A stretch of DNA of 64,000 nt from Cavia porcellus (Eukaryota > Chordata > Mammalia > Rodentia > Caviidae): the NCBI RefSeq assembly GCF_034190915.1, contig NW_026947502.1, forward strand, positions 38,842,785 to 38,906,784. Direction: 5' to 3'. A program made the position numbers and the translations under genes. The notes under the pieces were generated by a model, which had not been told where the DNA came from, did not search any database, and saw only the letters and a list, made by a program, of their open reading frames with translations. Position 1 is the first letter of the stretch. Each line of letters starts with the position of its first letter. This document shows, piece by piece, positions 46,867 through 58,058 of the stretch.

Positions 46867-47110
46867 GACTTGCAAGCTCCTTTCAACACCCCACTGCCTC
46901 AGTCCTTATTATCTTGAGCATATGACCTGCCTGCTGGTGGTCCGAGTGTGGGGCTTGTCGCCATCATTAGCCCTGCAGAGTCTGAAATAAGTCAGCTGCA
47001 GCATCAGCGATGCAGGGAAGCATCGATTGCCCTCTGTGGTGTGAACCGAGCCAGCCTGCTAATGGCGCCGGTATTCACAATGTGAATATTGCCAACAAAG
47101 CAGTTTAGAG
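46867..47110 (+). other. GC-richer unique segment: candidate conserved element or exon
   Basis: After the acceptor-like tract the composition changes sharply: about 240 bases with several CpGs and no recognisable repeat. One plus-strand frame stays open for about 41 codons from the AG, then ends. No protein family is recognised. Contains a 17-bp palindrome, TATTCACA-A-TGTGAATA (47072-47088), followed by AACAAAG, a SOX/TCF-like core. It may be an enhancer, a non-coding RNA exon or a small coding exon. I cannot decide from one sequence. Confidence 0.35.
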
Positions 47111-48326
47111 ATGGGCTGGGTGCTCTGAGTTCTGGAGAACGCAGGTTTTGGCCTACAACTAGAAACCTCTCTAAACAAATTACACGTCAACCTTTAAGTG
47201 TAATTAAGTCCTTCTTTTATAGTTCCTGAAGCAGCAAGGGAGTAATGGATGCCAATTCTTTCCATTTTTATATTTCTGATTCTTTTGGCTTGCAATTAAT
47301 GGATGGTTTAGTCCATGGTTATGCAGGCCATTTAGAAAAGTTGACTGTAAGGTGCTCAAGGACCGCTGGAAGTCTACAGAGAGCTGAAATCTGTGAAGTG
47401 TGGTTCTTATACCTACAAAATGAAACTGAATAATTCATACAATAAAATAACATCAAAAACATAAAGATAATTGGCAGAGAATTCATGTCCTGCTCATAAC
47501 TAGAAAGAATAAGCAACCCTTACCCTAGAAAAAGTATATAGCCCAAGGCTATATTTTCCCTATTCAGAATCATCTTAGAAAGAATTCATTTCAAAATACT
47601 TAACTACAGTAATTGCTTCTGAATGCATATCCAGCATTCAGTTTACGATCACTATAGTCCACTTGAAAATAACACCTCAGTATTTCCTTTGATGTAAAAC
47701 TGCTGTTGGTGGATTCTGTCACATGCTTTTTTCCTCAAATGTCATTATTGCATCTTCACTGCTAAAGGATATTTTCTGGCATAGAGAAAAAATTCTAGGT
47801 TAACTGTTTTTTTTTTTTTTTTTTTCTTTTTGTTCTAGTTTAATGGTATTATTTCTCTTTCTTTTGGCTTTTGTCAGTCAAGAAATAGGCTGCTTCCTCA
47901 TTAAAAGACTGTTTAATTAATTTTGTTTATCCACTCTAGTTATTTTAGAGATTCTTCATGTTTTTCATATGACAGTTATTTTAGGATGTTCTCTGGTGTT
48001 TGGAGTTACAGGAGTCCTTTAACATGTAGAGGAATAAACTTTGAAAAAACTTTGGAAAGTTTGGCGAGTGTTCAGTTATTATTTCCTGAAAAAAAAATCC
48101 TGCTACATTTTATAGCATTTTTAGAGATGCCCCATCATAAATATTTTCGCTATTGTTACTATAGCCCGCTGTCTTCTAATTTCTCCTGCCACTGCCATCA
48201 TTTTAGATCTTTATTCTGAATATGTCTTCCGATCAGTTTTCCAATATACTAGCACTCTCTTCAACTATGTCTAATGCGTTTTAAATTTATCTAATTCATT
48301 TATAATTTAGGGGACTGCATCATTGA
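47111..48326. other. Unassigned sequence with a T18 run
   Basis: A T18 run lies at 47808-47825. A 98-codon frame at 47923-48219 is rich in S, F and Y and has no recognisable motif. Confidence 0.4.
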
Positions 48327-48330
48327 ATAT

Positions 48331-48361
<31 letters not shown>

Positions 48362-48364
48362 TTA
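48327..48364. repeat. (TTTA)n microsatellite at the tail of a B1
   Basis: Nine TTTA units. In the minus orientation this is (TAAA)n exactly where the A-tail of the adjacent B1 should be, so the tail has expanded into a tetranucleotide repeat. Confidence 0.93.
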
Positions 48365-48463
48365 AGACAGAGTCTCACCATGTAGTTCAGGCTAGCCTTG
48401 AATTCAGTACGTAGCCCAAGCTGACCCTGAACTCCCTGAAATCCTACTGTGTCAGCCTTCTGC
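48365..48463 (-). mobile_element. B1 SINE, antisense, 3' part (interrupted)
   Basis: AAGACAGAGTCTCACCATGT, AGTTCAGGCTAGCCTTGAAT and then GTAGCCCAAGCTGACCCTGA with GAACTCCC. The repeated GTAG..CAGGCT..CCTTGAA block reflects the internal duplication typical of rodent B1. It stops at CAGCCTTCTGC (48463) and resumes at 48598, with foreign sequence between. Confidence 0.85.
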
Positions 48464-48597
48464 TATATATAGAAAAACATTGGCCAAAACTGCAAAGTAG
48501 TTTTTTCTAAACAATTTGGTCATCTGGGTAGCAAGTCATTACAAAAGTCTGGATAATTCTACAAGGTAAAATAGCATGCCACTAGAGAAAAATATAT
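48464..48597 (+). repeat. Copy 2 of the local duplication, inserted in the B1
   Basis: Homologous to 46181-46316. It splits the B1 at the point where 'gag-tgctgggatta' should read through. The left junction shares TGCTA with copy 1, a short microhomology. There is no target duplication, A-tail or terminal repeat, so it does not look like ordinary transposition. Confidence 0.8.
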
Positions 48598-48640
48598 TGG
48601 GATTTCTGGCCTTGCAGACACATATCATCATGCCTGACTC
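48598..48640 (-). mobile_element. B1 SINE, antisense, 5' part
   Basis: TGGGATTTCTGGCCTTGC then ACACATATCATCATGCCTGA matches the complement of the B1 5' end ('..tgctgggattacaggcctgcaccaccatgcctggc'). It completes the B1 begun at 48365. Confidence 0.75.
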
Positions 48641-49939
48641 TAATATACGTTTTAAAGCTTTACTTTCAAAAATTTTCAATACTATCTTTTATTTCCATGC
48701 TCAGAGTAAATAGTGTTTTGAATTTTGTCAGATGATTCCTACAGCTTCAGTCCCCTATGGATTTGTTTCTGTTAAATAGCTGCTTTTTTCCCCACTGGTT
48801 GTTATTTATTTTTCACGTTCTCTTATATCTTTATGTATATGTTATTTTACTTTAAAATTGTTCAGAGAAATAGTTTGAGTTTATGCCAACATTATCTTTC
48901 CTGAAAATGATATGCATGTTTGTGTTAGTGTTCTAACATGTGAAGGTTACCTGAACAAAGTTTAGAGAGTGAAGTTCTTTGAGTTGACCAACGTTATTTT
49001 CAAGTAGCTGTCACTTATGGTTAATGAAAGTGTTACTCAGCTTCCCATTACTTCACAAGTTGAGAGAAAGTAACCTTGCAAGAATGAATGGCTTATGCTC
49101 TTTGGCAATGAATATTCCCTAAATCTGGGCCAGTAAATCTTTGCAGTGTTTGGTGGCCTTCAAAAGTCTGAAGAAATTGTTTTCCATTGTGCCCAGCTTC
49201 TGTAATTGTTTTTAGTGGAAAGGTCATCCTAATTGCTTAGTTTACTTTCACTAGAATGCTGCCACCCATGTGGCTCCTGAGGTCCTTAGGGTGAAGGGCC
49301 TGAGAGGATGAGAAAATAAAGAAGAGAGAAAGCAGGGTCAGCTGACATCCTCATCCTCTTGACGGGAGGAAGGGTACCACTCACCCAATGCGGCATGTTC
49401 ATTTATATTCTGGAAAGATGAAGGCAATGTCAACCCCTCTGCCTAGCAGCCCATTGCTTGGATGGCCTAGGAGCTTGGTGTTTTCTGGGCTGTAAAACTT
49501 CTTCATGTGGCTGACCCAGAACTCTGTTTTCTGGTCGGGTCACATTTGCGTCATGCCCTAGGGCAATTCCCAGATTAAGTGGTTCCCAACAATAGAAGAT
49601 GTAGTTTGAAATTAAGCTAAATCTTAATTTAAAATCAGAGCTCCTTGTTCTATCCAGTCACTTTCCATGTCTCCAAAATATAGTGGATATATTCAACCAA
49701 TATTAGGCTAGATTTTGGAAAAAATAGTATCTCAAATTATTTAATATTCACATGGCTCCATTTTGATATTCTTCTAATTTCTGCATGTGTATTGCAACCA
49801 ATACAGATGCAAAAATTATTTTTCTCCATTGTCATGATTCTAGTTTATCTTGCTTTCATGTTCAGGTTACTGTGTGATTTGTGTTACTGATTATGAATAG
49901 AATGCTTTTGAGCTACCAATCTATAAAGTTGGCATGGAA
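48641..49939. other. Unassigned sequence
   Basis: The part 49250-49570 is GC-richer. Some words near 49030 resemble the antisense MaLR start (TTACTCAGCTTCCCATTACT), but the similarity is not sustained. Confidence 0.35.
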
Positions 49940-50440
49940 ATGGAAGTTCAGCAACAGACAACTAAAATACAGAAAAAAAAAATCATGAAATAGAAACAAA
50001 TAATGCAATAGAGATTATTAATATAACAAAAATTGGTTGTTTTGAAAGCTATTGAAACAAATGTAGCCTCAGAAATATTGATGAAAAAAGAAATGTCATT
50101 AATACAAATACATTGAAGAGAGAAAATGCTGTAAGTGTAGGTAACACAGTTTACAAAGATAATAAGTGCAAAATATAAATAGCTTTATGTTAAGAAATTG
50201 TGAAAACCAGATGAAATTTAGACAATTCTAGAAGAATATGATATCAAGGCTGATTGCAAACTGTATAGTATTTTTGCAAGAGATATTAAATATTTTCTCT
50301 TAAAGATAAAAATGAACTACAAAATTGAAGATATCTTGTTAAAATTCTCATGAAATACTCATCACTAATTTTCCATAAATATAATCAGAAAATACCCAGT
50401 GTTCATTCTATAAACCAGTGTAGCTTGGCATGAAATTTTG
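49940..50440 (+). mobile_element. Ancient L1M fragment, ORF2 middle
   Basis: CATGAAATAGAAACAAATAA, TGCAATAGAGATTATTAATA, TTGGTTGTTTTGAAAGC, GAAGAGAGAAAATGC, TAGCTTTATGTTAAGAAATT and CAGATGAAATTTAGACAATT follow the ORF2 region between endonuclease and RT ('..aatgaaatagaaaac..atcaatgaaac..tggttctttgaaaag..aactttatgccaat..agatgaaatggacaaattc'). The frame is destroyed. Confidence 0.7.
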
Positions 50441-52093
50441 AATTGTGATGTGAGATGATAGAGAAGTAGAGAAATGGAAACTATCATATACTAATATTAG
50501 AAAAAATATATCAGTGTATTCATTTTACAAAAGTTGAGCATATGAAATTGCATTCAAACGTATACATTAAGCAGAACTTCTTGAAATCTTTTCAAGAGCT
50601 TTTTTGTTGTTACTATATACACAAACACATACATGGGGATAAAATGTCATGAAATAGTAATTATTCAGGGTTAAGGCTAATGATTTTAAAATTTAGTCTT
50701 ATCTGTAATATTTTAGGATAGCATTGTTTATATTTTATAAAACTGATTTTTATAATTGACTAGTAGTTTTGAAATTTCAGCTTGAATAGCGTTAGAGAAA
50801 CTTCTACTAATGAGTGGTGGATGTACAAAATACTGCCAGTATCATTTGTCAAAATAGTACAAACTTGCAAGTATTTCAAATATCTGAACACTATTCATGT
50901 GAATCAATAAATATTTATACAATGAAATTTTAATAATGGAAAAGATTCATTGAGAGAGATAAGATGTCCTAAAGAGGGGACCCTGAGTGTTATAAGAAAT
51001 GAGGTACACATCATTGGGAGCTGGAGAATGGGAATTAGAAGTAGTTCCTGAGAGGTAGGAGGGGCCTCTAGCGGATTAGCCCTGAGATTATCTCTCTGAG
51101 AATATTTTACAGGGCAAAGGCACAAGGTGGGTACAGTGTGGGTCAAATACAGCACATATATAACTGTTTAGCTAACATTGATGCCCTAGGGAAGCAGGGA
51201 ATGTAGCAAGGGCATATGAATGGAACCATTAATCTTGGTCAATAATCTACCATCTATAATATTAGCCTCGTCTTCAGTTTTAGTCTTAGACTTAGTGAGT
51301 GGGAGAAGACGGCCTACCTCTAGTGAGATAATGTTGTATTCTTATGGGAAATGCCAAAAGAGTGGCACCAGTTACAGCACAACCACAAGCTTCCACCTAA
51401 CTCCTAGGATAAGTGCCACTGTGAATCTGCCATTGTGACTTTACTCTCAGGGATTGGCTTCTTCAAATTCACCTTCAGCCACAGCTTTGATGTGTTCTCA
51501 TCTTCTGCTATACAGTGGAATTTTCAAGCCAAAATCACATCACTATCACCATTAAAAATGAATCTTATTCTATACTGCTGAGCTAGAAATCTAATATCAA
51601 GGGAAAACCAAACTAAGCTAAACAATCAATTATATAAAAGGTTGTATGAACTCCTAGGGAAATTTTCTTTACTGGCAAGTGTGAGATTTTAAACAACTGA
51701 AGCCCAAAGTCTGATGATGCAAATAGCGGTGCTCCAGTGGAAATCAAGTTCATTGACTCTTGCTTTATCGCAACAAAGTGTGACCAAAACTTGAAATAGG
51801 CCATCTCCCCGAAGTCCATGTATTTGTCTCATTGTAATAAGCTTAGTGCTCTGACACTTGGCCAACTGCCTTCTCAGCTATTTCTTCTGAGGTTTTGGTT
51901 TGAAATTATTACAAAAATGTAATGAAAATTTACTACTGTAAATTTTCAAAACTGAGCAAAAGTTAGCTCAGTCACATGTGGGTGAAAATCCATATTTGGC
52001 CTTTTGATGTATTATCATTAGACACCCACAGACATGTCACTAGTATTTCACTTATAAAATCAATTCCATCGAAACTAGCATTAAACCAGTCTA
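50441..52093. other. Unassigned sequence
   Basis: No gene or repeat recognised. Frames of 60-83 codons on both strands are unsupported. Confidence 0.4.
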
Positions 52094-52152
52094 TTCTTTC
52101 ATTTGGCAAACATTTAAATACCCGCAGTGTGCCAGATATTGCATTACGAATT
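52094..52152 (-). mobile_element. L2 3' end, antisense, short
   Basis: TTCTTTCATTTGGCAAACAT, TTAAATACCCGCAGTGTGCC and AGATATTGCATTACG match the complement of the L2 3' end ('..attcaacaaatatttattgagcgcctactatgtgccagg..'). Confidence 0.55.
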
Positions 52153-53239
52153 CAATTATAAATCTTATATTCCAAAATAATTAAAAACAACTTTCATTAT
52201 AGAAATGACATCTCCTCATTACATCTGAAATTGTTTATCTATGTATTCATTCCAACGTACTTGCTCCCAAAACCATAGATAATTTGCTTGCTAGATTTGC
52301 AGCCAATGGCTAGCTCCATCTTTTCCATATTTTTTAGGCATGGTTTCCTTTAGTTTTCCATTAATTGCTTTCAGAAATCTTGTACTCACATTTTTATCAT
52401 TAATGACTTCACCACAGTTTTGGAGGAAGGCAGATTATAACAAAATAACTGAAATATGATTGTTTAAGAGTTACAACTTGCATTAAAGTTTAAGCTAGAC
52501 CAAGGTCATGATCCCATCAGTATATCTGTAAATTTTGGTTACATATTTACATAAATAAATTTTAAAAGTATGTGGTTTATCATGTCCAAAAAAGTTGGCT
52601 CATCTTTGTGTTGGAGAATGCTTACGTAAATTTCTGTGACACAGAGAATAGTTCGAGGTTCAGAAGTAAGTATAGTAAGTATATCTTCCTAATACATTGA
52701 TGATCAAAGAAAAACCCTAGGAAAGTAGTTGAAGTATATTCTGGCTTTTTAGGTGTATTGAAACCATTTATATTTGTTTCAAATTTATATTTCCAAAATA
52801 AAGTCATTAATAGTTTAACTGTGTCATGTTTTTCATTTCTGTTTACACTGAGATCTGAAATGTTTAGATCAGTCCAATAACAAAATGTCTTTCTTAGTAT
52901 CAGGGAAAAATTAATTATAAATCATTTATAAAAGAAATTGTAAAAAAAAAACATCAACAATATTATACTAATTTTTGTAATCTGCCTTCACAGTTAAAGA
53001 AACATTGGATATTCTAATGTACTCCAGTGAAAGAAATACATCAAATAATTTATCAGATATAACAAATGCCACAAAAATAACATTGAAATTGATTTTTCTC
53101 TCATTTGGCAGTTACCACTTTGAAATGTGATCCCTGGTGGCATATTGGATAGCTTCCCCAGATATGAAGTCTTTTCAGACATTACTATCAAGTCATGAGA
53201 ATTAAAGTCAATAGAAGTTTTTGTGCCTCTTTAATAGGT
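52153..53239. other. Unassigned AT-rich sequence
   Basis: Nothing recognised. Confidence 0.4.
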
Positions 53240-53475
53240 TGAAGAATAAATAATAGCTTCCCTTAATTTCATTTTCATTAATTTAGAATGTCTTCCTCTT
53301 GGAATCTTACTTTATTTATTTGTATAACATATCTAGTATGTGTCCTTACTCTTCTAACTCATTTTCTGCTACTAAATCAATCAAAATTTAATTGTGAAAT
53401 TATAGAATTTTTAACAGATATATTTTCAGTACCTAGCACAGGGCTCAATATAAAATAGGTGAGTGCCTGTTCAAC
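53240..53475 (+). mobile_element. Possible L2 3' end
   Basis: CAGTACCTAGCACAGGGCTC followed by AATATAAAATAGGTGAGTGC is close to the L2 3' terminus ('cagtgcctagcacagtgcctggcacatagtaggtgctc'). The upstream part is too decayed to be sure. Confidence 0.5.
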
Positions 53476-53592
53476 ATAGAAACCTCCTCTGAACTCTAGA
53501 TTGTAAATATGCTACACGATCTTTGTTACTACTGCCCAACTCTGACTTTGTTTGGGGAAAGTATTCACATATCATGCATAAATGAATAAAAG

Positions 53593-53672
53593 AGCTAGGA
53601 ATACAACTCAGTGGCACAAGCACCTGCCTGGCAAGCACAAAGTCATGAGTTTGATTCCTGACACACACACAA
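53593..53672 (+). mobile_element. ID-like SINE
   Basis: AGCTAGGAATACAACTCAGT, GGCACAAGCACCTGCCTGGC, AAGCACAAAGTCATGAGTTT and GATTCCTGACAC follow ID element order, with box A (AACTCAGTGG) and box B (GTTTGATTCC) both visible. The tail is a short (AC)n then A-rich. The best preserved ID in the window. Confidence 0.85.
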
Positions 53673-53709
53673 AGAGAAAATAAATCCCTGTTGACAGGTT
53701 TTGAAACCT

Positions 53710-53711
<2 letters not shown>

Positions 53712-53746
<35 letters not shown>

Positions 53747-53756
53747 CTTCTTTTTC
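53712..53756. repeat. Poly(T), 45 uninterrupted T
   Basis: The longest homopolymer in the window. On the minus strand it would be an A-tail, but the sequence to its right (53757 onwards) is not a LINE or SINE I recognise. The length may be inexact in assembly. Confidence 0.95.
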
Positions 53757-55035
53757 TCCTTGAAGTAAAATGGATTTGGAAAAAATGAACAAAAATGGTT
53801 GGCTCCAAATAAGACATTTTAAAAAACAATCAGAATTTGGCTGTTTAGCTCATACACAGCTGTTTGCCAACTGCTAATTTAAAGAATGCATAAGTGGCTA
53901 CATTATTAGTAAACCAAACAGCTCCTTCATTTGGAGGAAGGAAAACAAAGATATTTGTATGATTATAAATCATGTAATTACACGAAATAACATAAGGGAG
54001 TTATGAGTCCCTTATGTAAATTATTTTAATCATTTACAGATACTTGAGGCTTAATTAAGAAAAGTATAAAATGTAGGTGGTCTTAGGAAAATGCTAGTTT
54101 TCTGCAATCCTAGCCCAGTGATCCAAAGAGTTATACCTTGCTTCTTCAGAGACAAAATCTGCAGACCCACAAATCCCTGGAAAAAGAGTGCAGTCTGTCT
54201 TTTGAGCACAGCAGGCTATATTCTTTTAAGATTATTAAAATGCTTTGTCTCTAACGCACAAACAAATTGAAAAAACTAAAGAAGAGAAAATTATTTTGAA
54301 TATTTGTATTAGTTTGTGGACTACTCAGGTTAGAATCGTTCATAAAGTTGACAGAGTATGTCGCACATGGGGAGAAGACTTAGTCTAGTTACATTCTGGA
54401 ATACACGCTACAACACGCATGTGAGCACAATAGCTCATTAGCCTCTTCTATCATGTTCTTGGCAATAATTACATTTCAACTAATTCCAAAAGCTACGCAT
54501 TATCTTCTATGTCATTTCTTGGGTGTGGCCATAGCCAACTTTAAAATAGCTTTATACAAATAGTGTCACATTTTAACAGGTCATCTGTGTACTTAGGAGG
54601 AAAAGAACTGTATGTAGCACGGACTTTTAAGGAAGTGACAATCTGATAACAAAGAAAGTGTATCTTTTTGTCATGTATCCCATTACCAATGGCAGATTAT
54701 ACATTATTTAACACATAGTTTAGATATCAGCATTATAACCCTTTGGGTTGTTCTCACATACCTATTGTATCACATAATTTCTCCCCATAGTAAATGTCAC
54801 AGGACACATTTAGTTTCTCTTATGTTTTGGGTTGTTAGAAGTAGACTAAAAAGCTGGTCACTTGCCTATGTTGCATAAAGGCAAAGTTATAGAAGAGCAC
54901 ATAAGCTCTGACTAAATAGTCTCTAAGGTAGAATAACCTTTATTCATTTGACTGTAAAGAAACGTTGTCAGAATTTCATCGACTCAAAACACCTTTTCCA
55001 GAAGTAATTTTCCTGGAAACATGCATCTGGAAATA
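53757..55035. other. Unassigned sequence
   Basis: Nothing recognised. Confidence 0.4.
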
Positions 55036-55370
55036 TAGTCATTTCTTGCTATCCATGAAGTTTTTGATCTAGTGTCCCCCGTAAGTATATCAAAATCTTA
55101 TAATTCTTGAATTATTAGGTAAAATGAAGTAATACTTTGTGTATAACACATGTACATCCTACTATATACTTTAATCTCTAGATTACTTATAATTCCTAGT
55201 ACAGTATAAATGCTATGTAATTGTTTCATTGTATTCTTAGTGGAATAGTGATAAGAAAATAGTCATTATTTGTTCAGTTCAGACATAATTTTTTCTGAAT
55301 ACTGTATATTCCGTTTACAGTTAAATGAATCCATGAACTGGAAACTTACTGATACAGAAGATGAACTACA
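55036..55370 (+). mobile_element. MER2 (TcMar-Tigger) DNA transposon, full length
   Basis: Begins AGTCATTTCTTGCTATCCAT and ends GATACAGAAGATGAACTACA, both traceable to the terminal repeat (cagtcgtccctcggtatccg). The core is clear: CTTTAATCTCTAGATTACTT, ATAATTCCTAGTACAGTATA, AATGCTATGTAATTG, AGTGATAAGAAAATAGTC and GTTCAGTTCAGACATAATTT. 335 bp against about 345 in the consensus. A non-autonomous element, opposite in orientation to the copy at 10858-11168. Confidence 0.9.
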
Positions 55371-56575
55371 CACATAGTTTTAAGAATGAGGACTGGGGTT
55401 ACTTTTGCTTTCAAAATATTATCAACTACTATTAGAGTACTAGGTATGCATGTGCTAAAGGGCAGGATAAAAATAGTGATAACCCAGAGATGAAGAATGC
55501 AAGCTGCTCATAAAGAAAACTGAATGACTGTATCACATGTGTTGTAAAGAACCAATAGCTCCAAGCCTAGTGAGTTTTAGAAGGACACAGGTATTCTCTC
55601 CATCATCCAGTGTGCGTACGTGTGCAGGCATGCATTTAAACAGCCTAAGGAAGTAATATTCTCCAAGTTTTCCTGCTGTAACTTATTTTCCATTAAGTTG
55701 CAGTCTCTGAATTCAATGACCTGATAGAACTATGTATCTCAAAAATGCTGCACCACCTTGACTCTGGGAGCCAGAGCACTGCATTTTTTGTAATTGATAG
55801 TTTACATAAGGTAACTTCTTAGAAGCTTTGACTGGTACAATTTTAGGTTAATGGTGGGAGTCTCCAAGTTCTGAGTTTATTAGATCATGATTTTTGAATG
55901 AGTATGGGGTTAAGGTAACAGTCAGTATCATAATGAACATACTTTCTTCTATGTGAAAAATATATTCAATGATCATGTTAAAATAAAAACTGCAACTATT
56001 TTCTGGGTTCATAAAAGTTTAAGCAACTTATAATAATAAAATACCAAATATAAACATTCCAGATATTTTCCAACTAAATAAATATTTAATATGTGAGTAC
56101 GATTTTACACTTCTCAGACAAAAGTGTTACATCTTACAGTTCATGCCTTAGTCCACCTTTTTAAATTTTCAACAGGATTAATAACCCAAAAGGTTGTGTG
56201 GAATGACAAAATCAATACAGTTCAAGTTCTGTGTTTCCATCTGTATACTTTGTCTGTTAATACTTTTTATTTAGAATCAGCTACATAAACACATGAATAT
56301 GCAATGCCACATGGGTTTTCAGTGTTGATGAAGCCAACTCTAGTTGGGATCATTTTGAATTCTGACAGATCGCTCTCCATCACACATATGTGACTGAGTC
56401 TAAGCATATCATGCACTGCAGCTGATGGAGATAATTGTCAAAGTAGCAGCTTTATAGATCATAATTTTTTTCTGTAAGGTATATGATAAAATATATGTTG
56501 AAGGCTACATAAATATAAAAGGCTAGGGAAAACAAAGCAATAATTTAGAAGTCAGACTAATACAATTTTCTCAGG
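55371..56575. other. Unassigned AT-rich sequence
   Basis: Nothing recognised. Confidence 0.4.
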
Positions 56576-57520
56576 AAGACTTTTTTTTTAATTTTATTTA
56601 AGGAGAAAAGAAAAAAAAGCAGCGAAAGGGTACAAGTTATACAGATTTGCAGAAAAAAAATGAACAGTAGGAAATCACTAGTTAATGGATTACATATTTT
56701 CATCTTAGAAATATTTGTTCAAGTCACAAAATTAAAGCTTGTAAAGTGGACATTCCATCAATGATACTGCAAACAGTTCTGTTCAATGATCCAATAAAAC
56801 TCTGTGATATCATTTTCTATCTTATACACTTAAGTATACATGCAGTTATATAGTATAGAGCACTTTCTTTTCCTCTCTTTTGTACAATGACTATTACACA
56901 TTTTGGGTTTCATTGCTCCCATGGTTCTTATTACTTTTTTGGAAGAGAGTAAAACCAAATGTGACATAACAGAACAGAATCGGTCAAGTCAAAAGGGTGG
57001 ACATAATAGATAATGTGAAAACATAATACAAGGTGATCAACAATGGTTACCATAATGCCTCCCGCTATCTCTAATAGAATTGCCTATATCATTAGTTACA
57101 ATACAATTGAACAAAACAGTAAAGAATAAAACCGACAAAACCAAAACATTGGAGACATTGTAGGTCTTCAAAAATAGATAAAAGTCAACAAGAATGGGCG
57201 TTATAATGAATCTCATTATCTTCACAGCTGATGCCTAAATTTTCGAACCTGATACTATCCAGCAAAACAGAATAGGGGAACATCAGTTAAAAACCAGATG
57301 GTGAGAATAATACAGGGCTTTAAATCGAGGTAATGGAAAGTCAAAGTGGGTTACTATAATATATCCTGCTATTTTTCCCTTTAATTAAAAGGATAAAAAT
57401 AAAAAAGTAAATAATGGAGTGGAGATTGAGATAAAAGAGGGCATAACAACGAAACAGCACAGATCAAAACATAACCATTTAAGCAGAATAGTGTTTCACC
57501 ACCAGATAAGACTTTTTTTT
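56576..57520 (-). mobile_element. 5'-truncated L1 3' UTR with perfect 13-bp target duplication
   Basis: The body (about 56589-57507) is the complement of the 3' UTR seen at 27950-28896, including the polyadenylation signal (TTTATT, 56593-56598) and a short T tail. It stops inside the UTR, so it holds no ORF2. AAGACTTTTTTTT occurs on both sides (56576-56588 and 57508-57520). The implied nick, TTTT/A on the plus strand, is what L1 endonuclease and target-primed reverse transcription predict. The 62-codon frame inside is chance. Confidence 0.92.
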
Positions 57521-58058
57521 ACCACTGATAGTGTTTGCATGTCTGAATCATGGTGAGCATAAGAAGGTGAGTGGCTTTTGGTTGGGTTGCTGTAGATTCT
57601 CTAGAAGTGATACATACTCCCTTAGTGTTGACCTGAAGGTTGATTATTCAGGAGGAGGTCACCATCAAATTTCGAATTATGCAGAGATATCCATTTAACT
57701 GTAATTTGATAAATCACCAGATTTAAGTGACAGATTTAAGTTAAAAAGAGAACATTAGAAATCAAGAACTTTGAGTCCCTGAACTGGAATTTTACCACCT
57801 ATTCATTAGATGTTCATTCTATTAATGATTTTTTTAAATGTTTCTGAGATATTCTTTGAAGTGGACAGACTATGAACACACATAGATAGGGGTGGCAATA
57901 ATATAAATGTGACCAAAATATGTGTCAAAAACATGACAATGCAGAGGACTCATTAAAACCAAGACAAGAAAGCAAGTTTATTTGGAAGACAAATCATATG
58001 TGTGCTCTTCCTGTCCACATGCAGCCAAGAAATAGGTGACTATGTATGTATTTGAGGA
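57521..58058. other. Unassigned AT-rich sequence
   Basis: Nothing recognised. Confidence 0.4.

Noticed and set aside
48327..48364. CRISPR-like or other regular array
   Set aside because: Simple TTTA repeats without spacers. No CRISPR array, operon or prokaryotic gene order exists in the window.
49030..49570. Antisense MaLR LTR
   Set aside because: A few words match the start of the LTR but the similarity does not continue and no second end is found.
53593..53672. tRNA gene
   Set aside because: Boxes A and B are present, but the body does not fold as a tRNA cloverleaf and matches an ID SINE.
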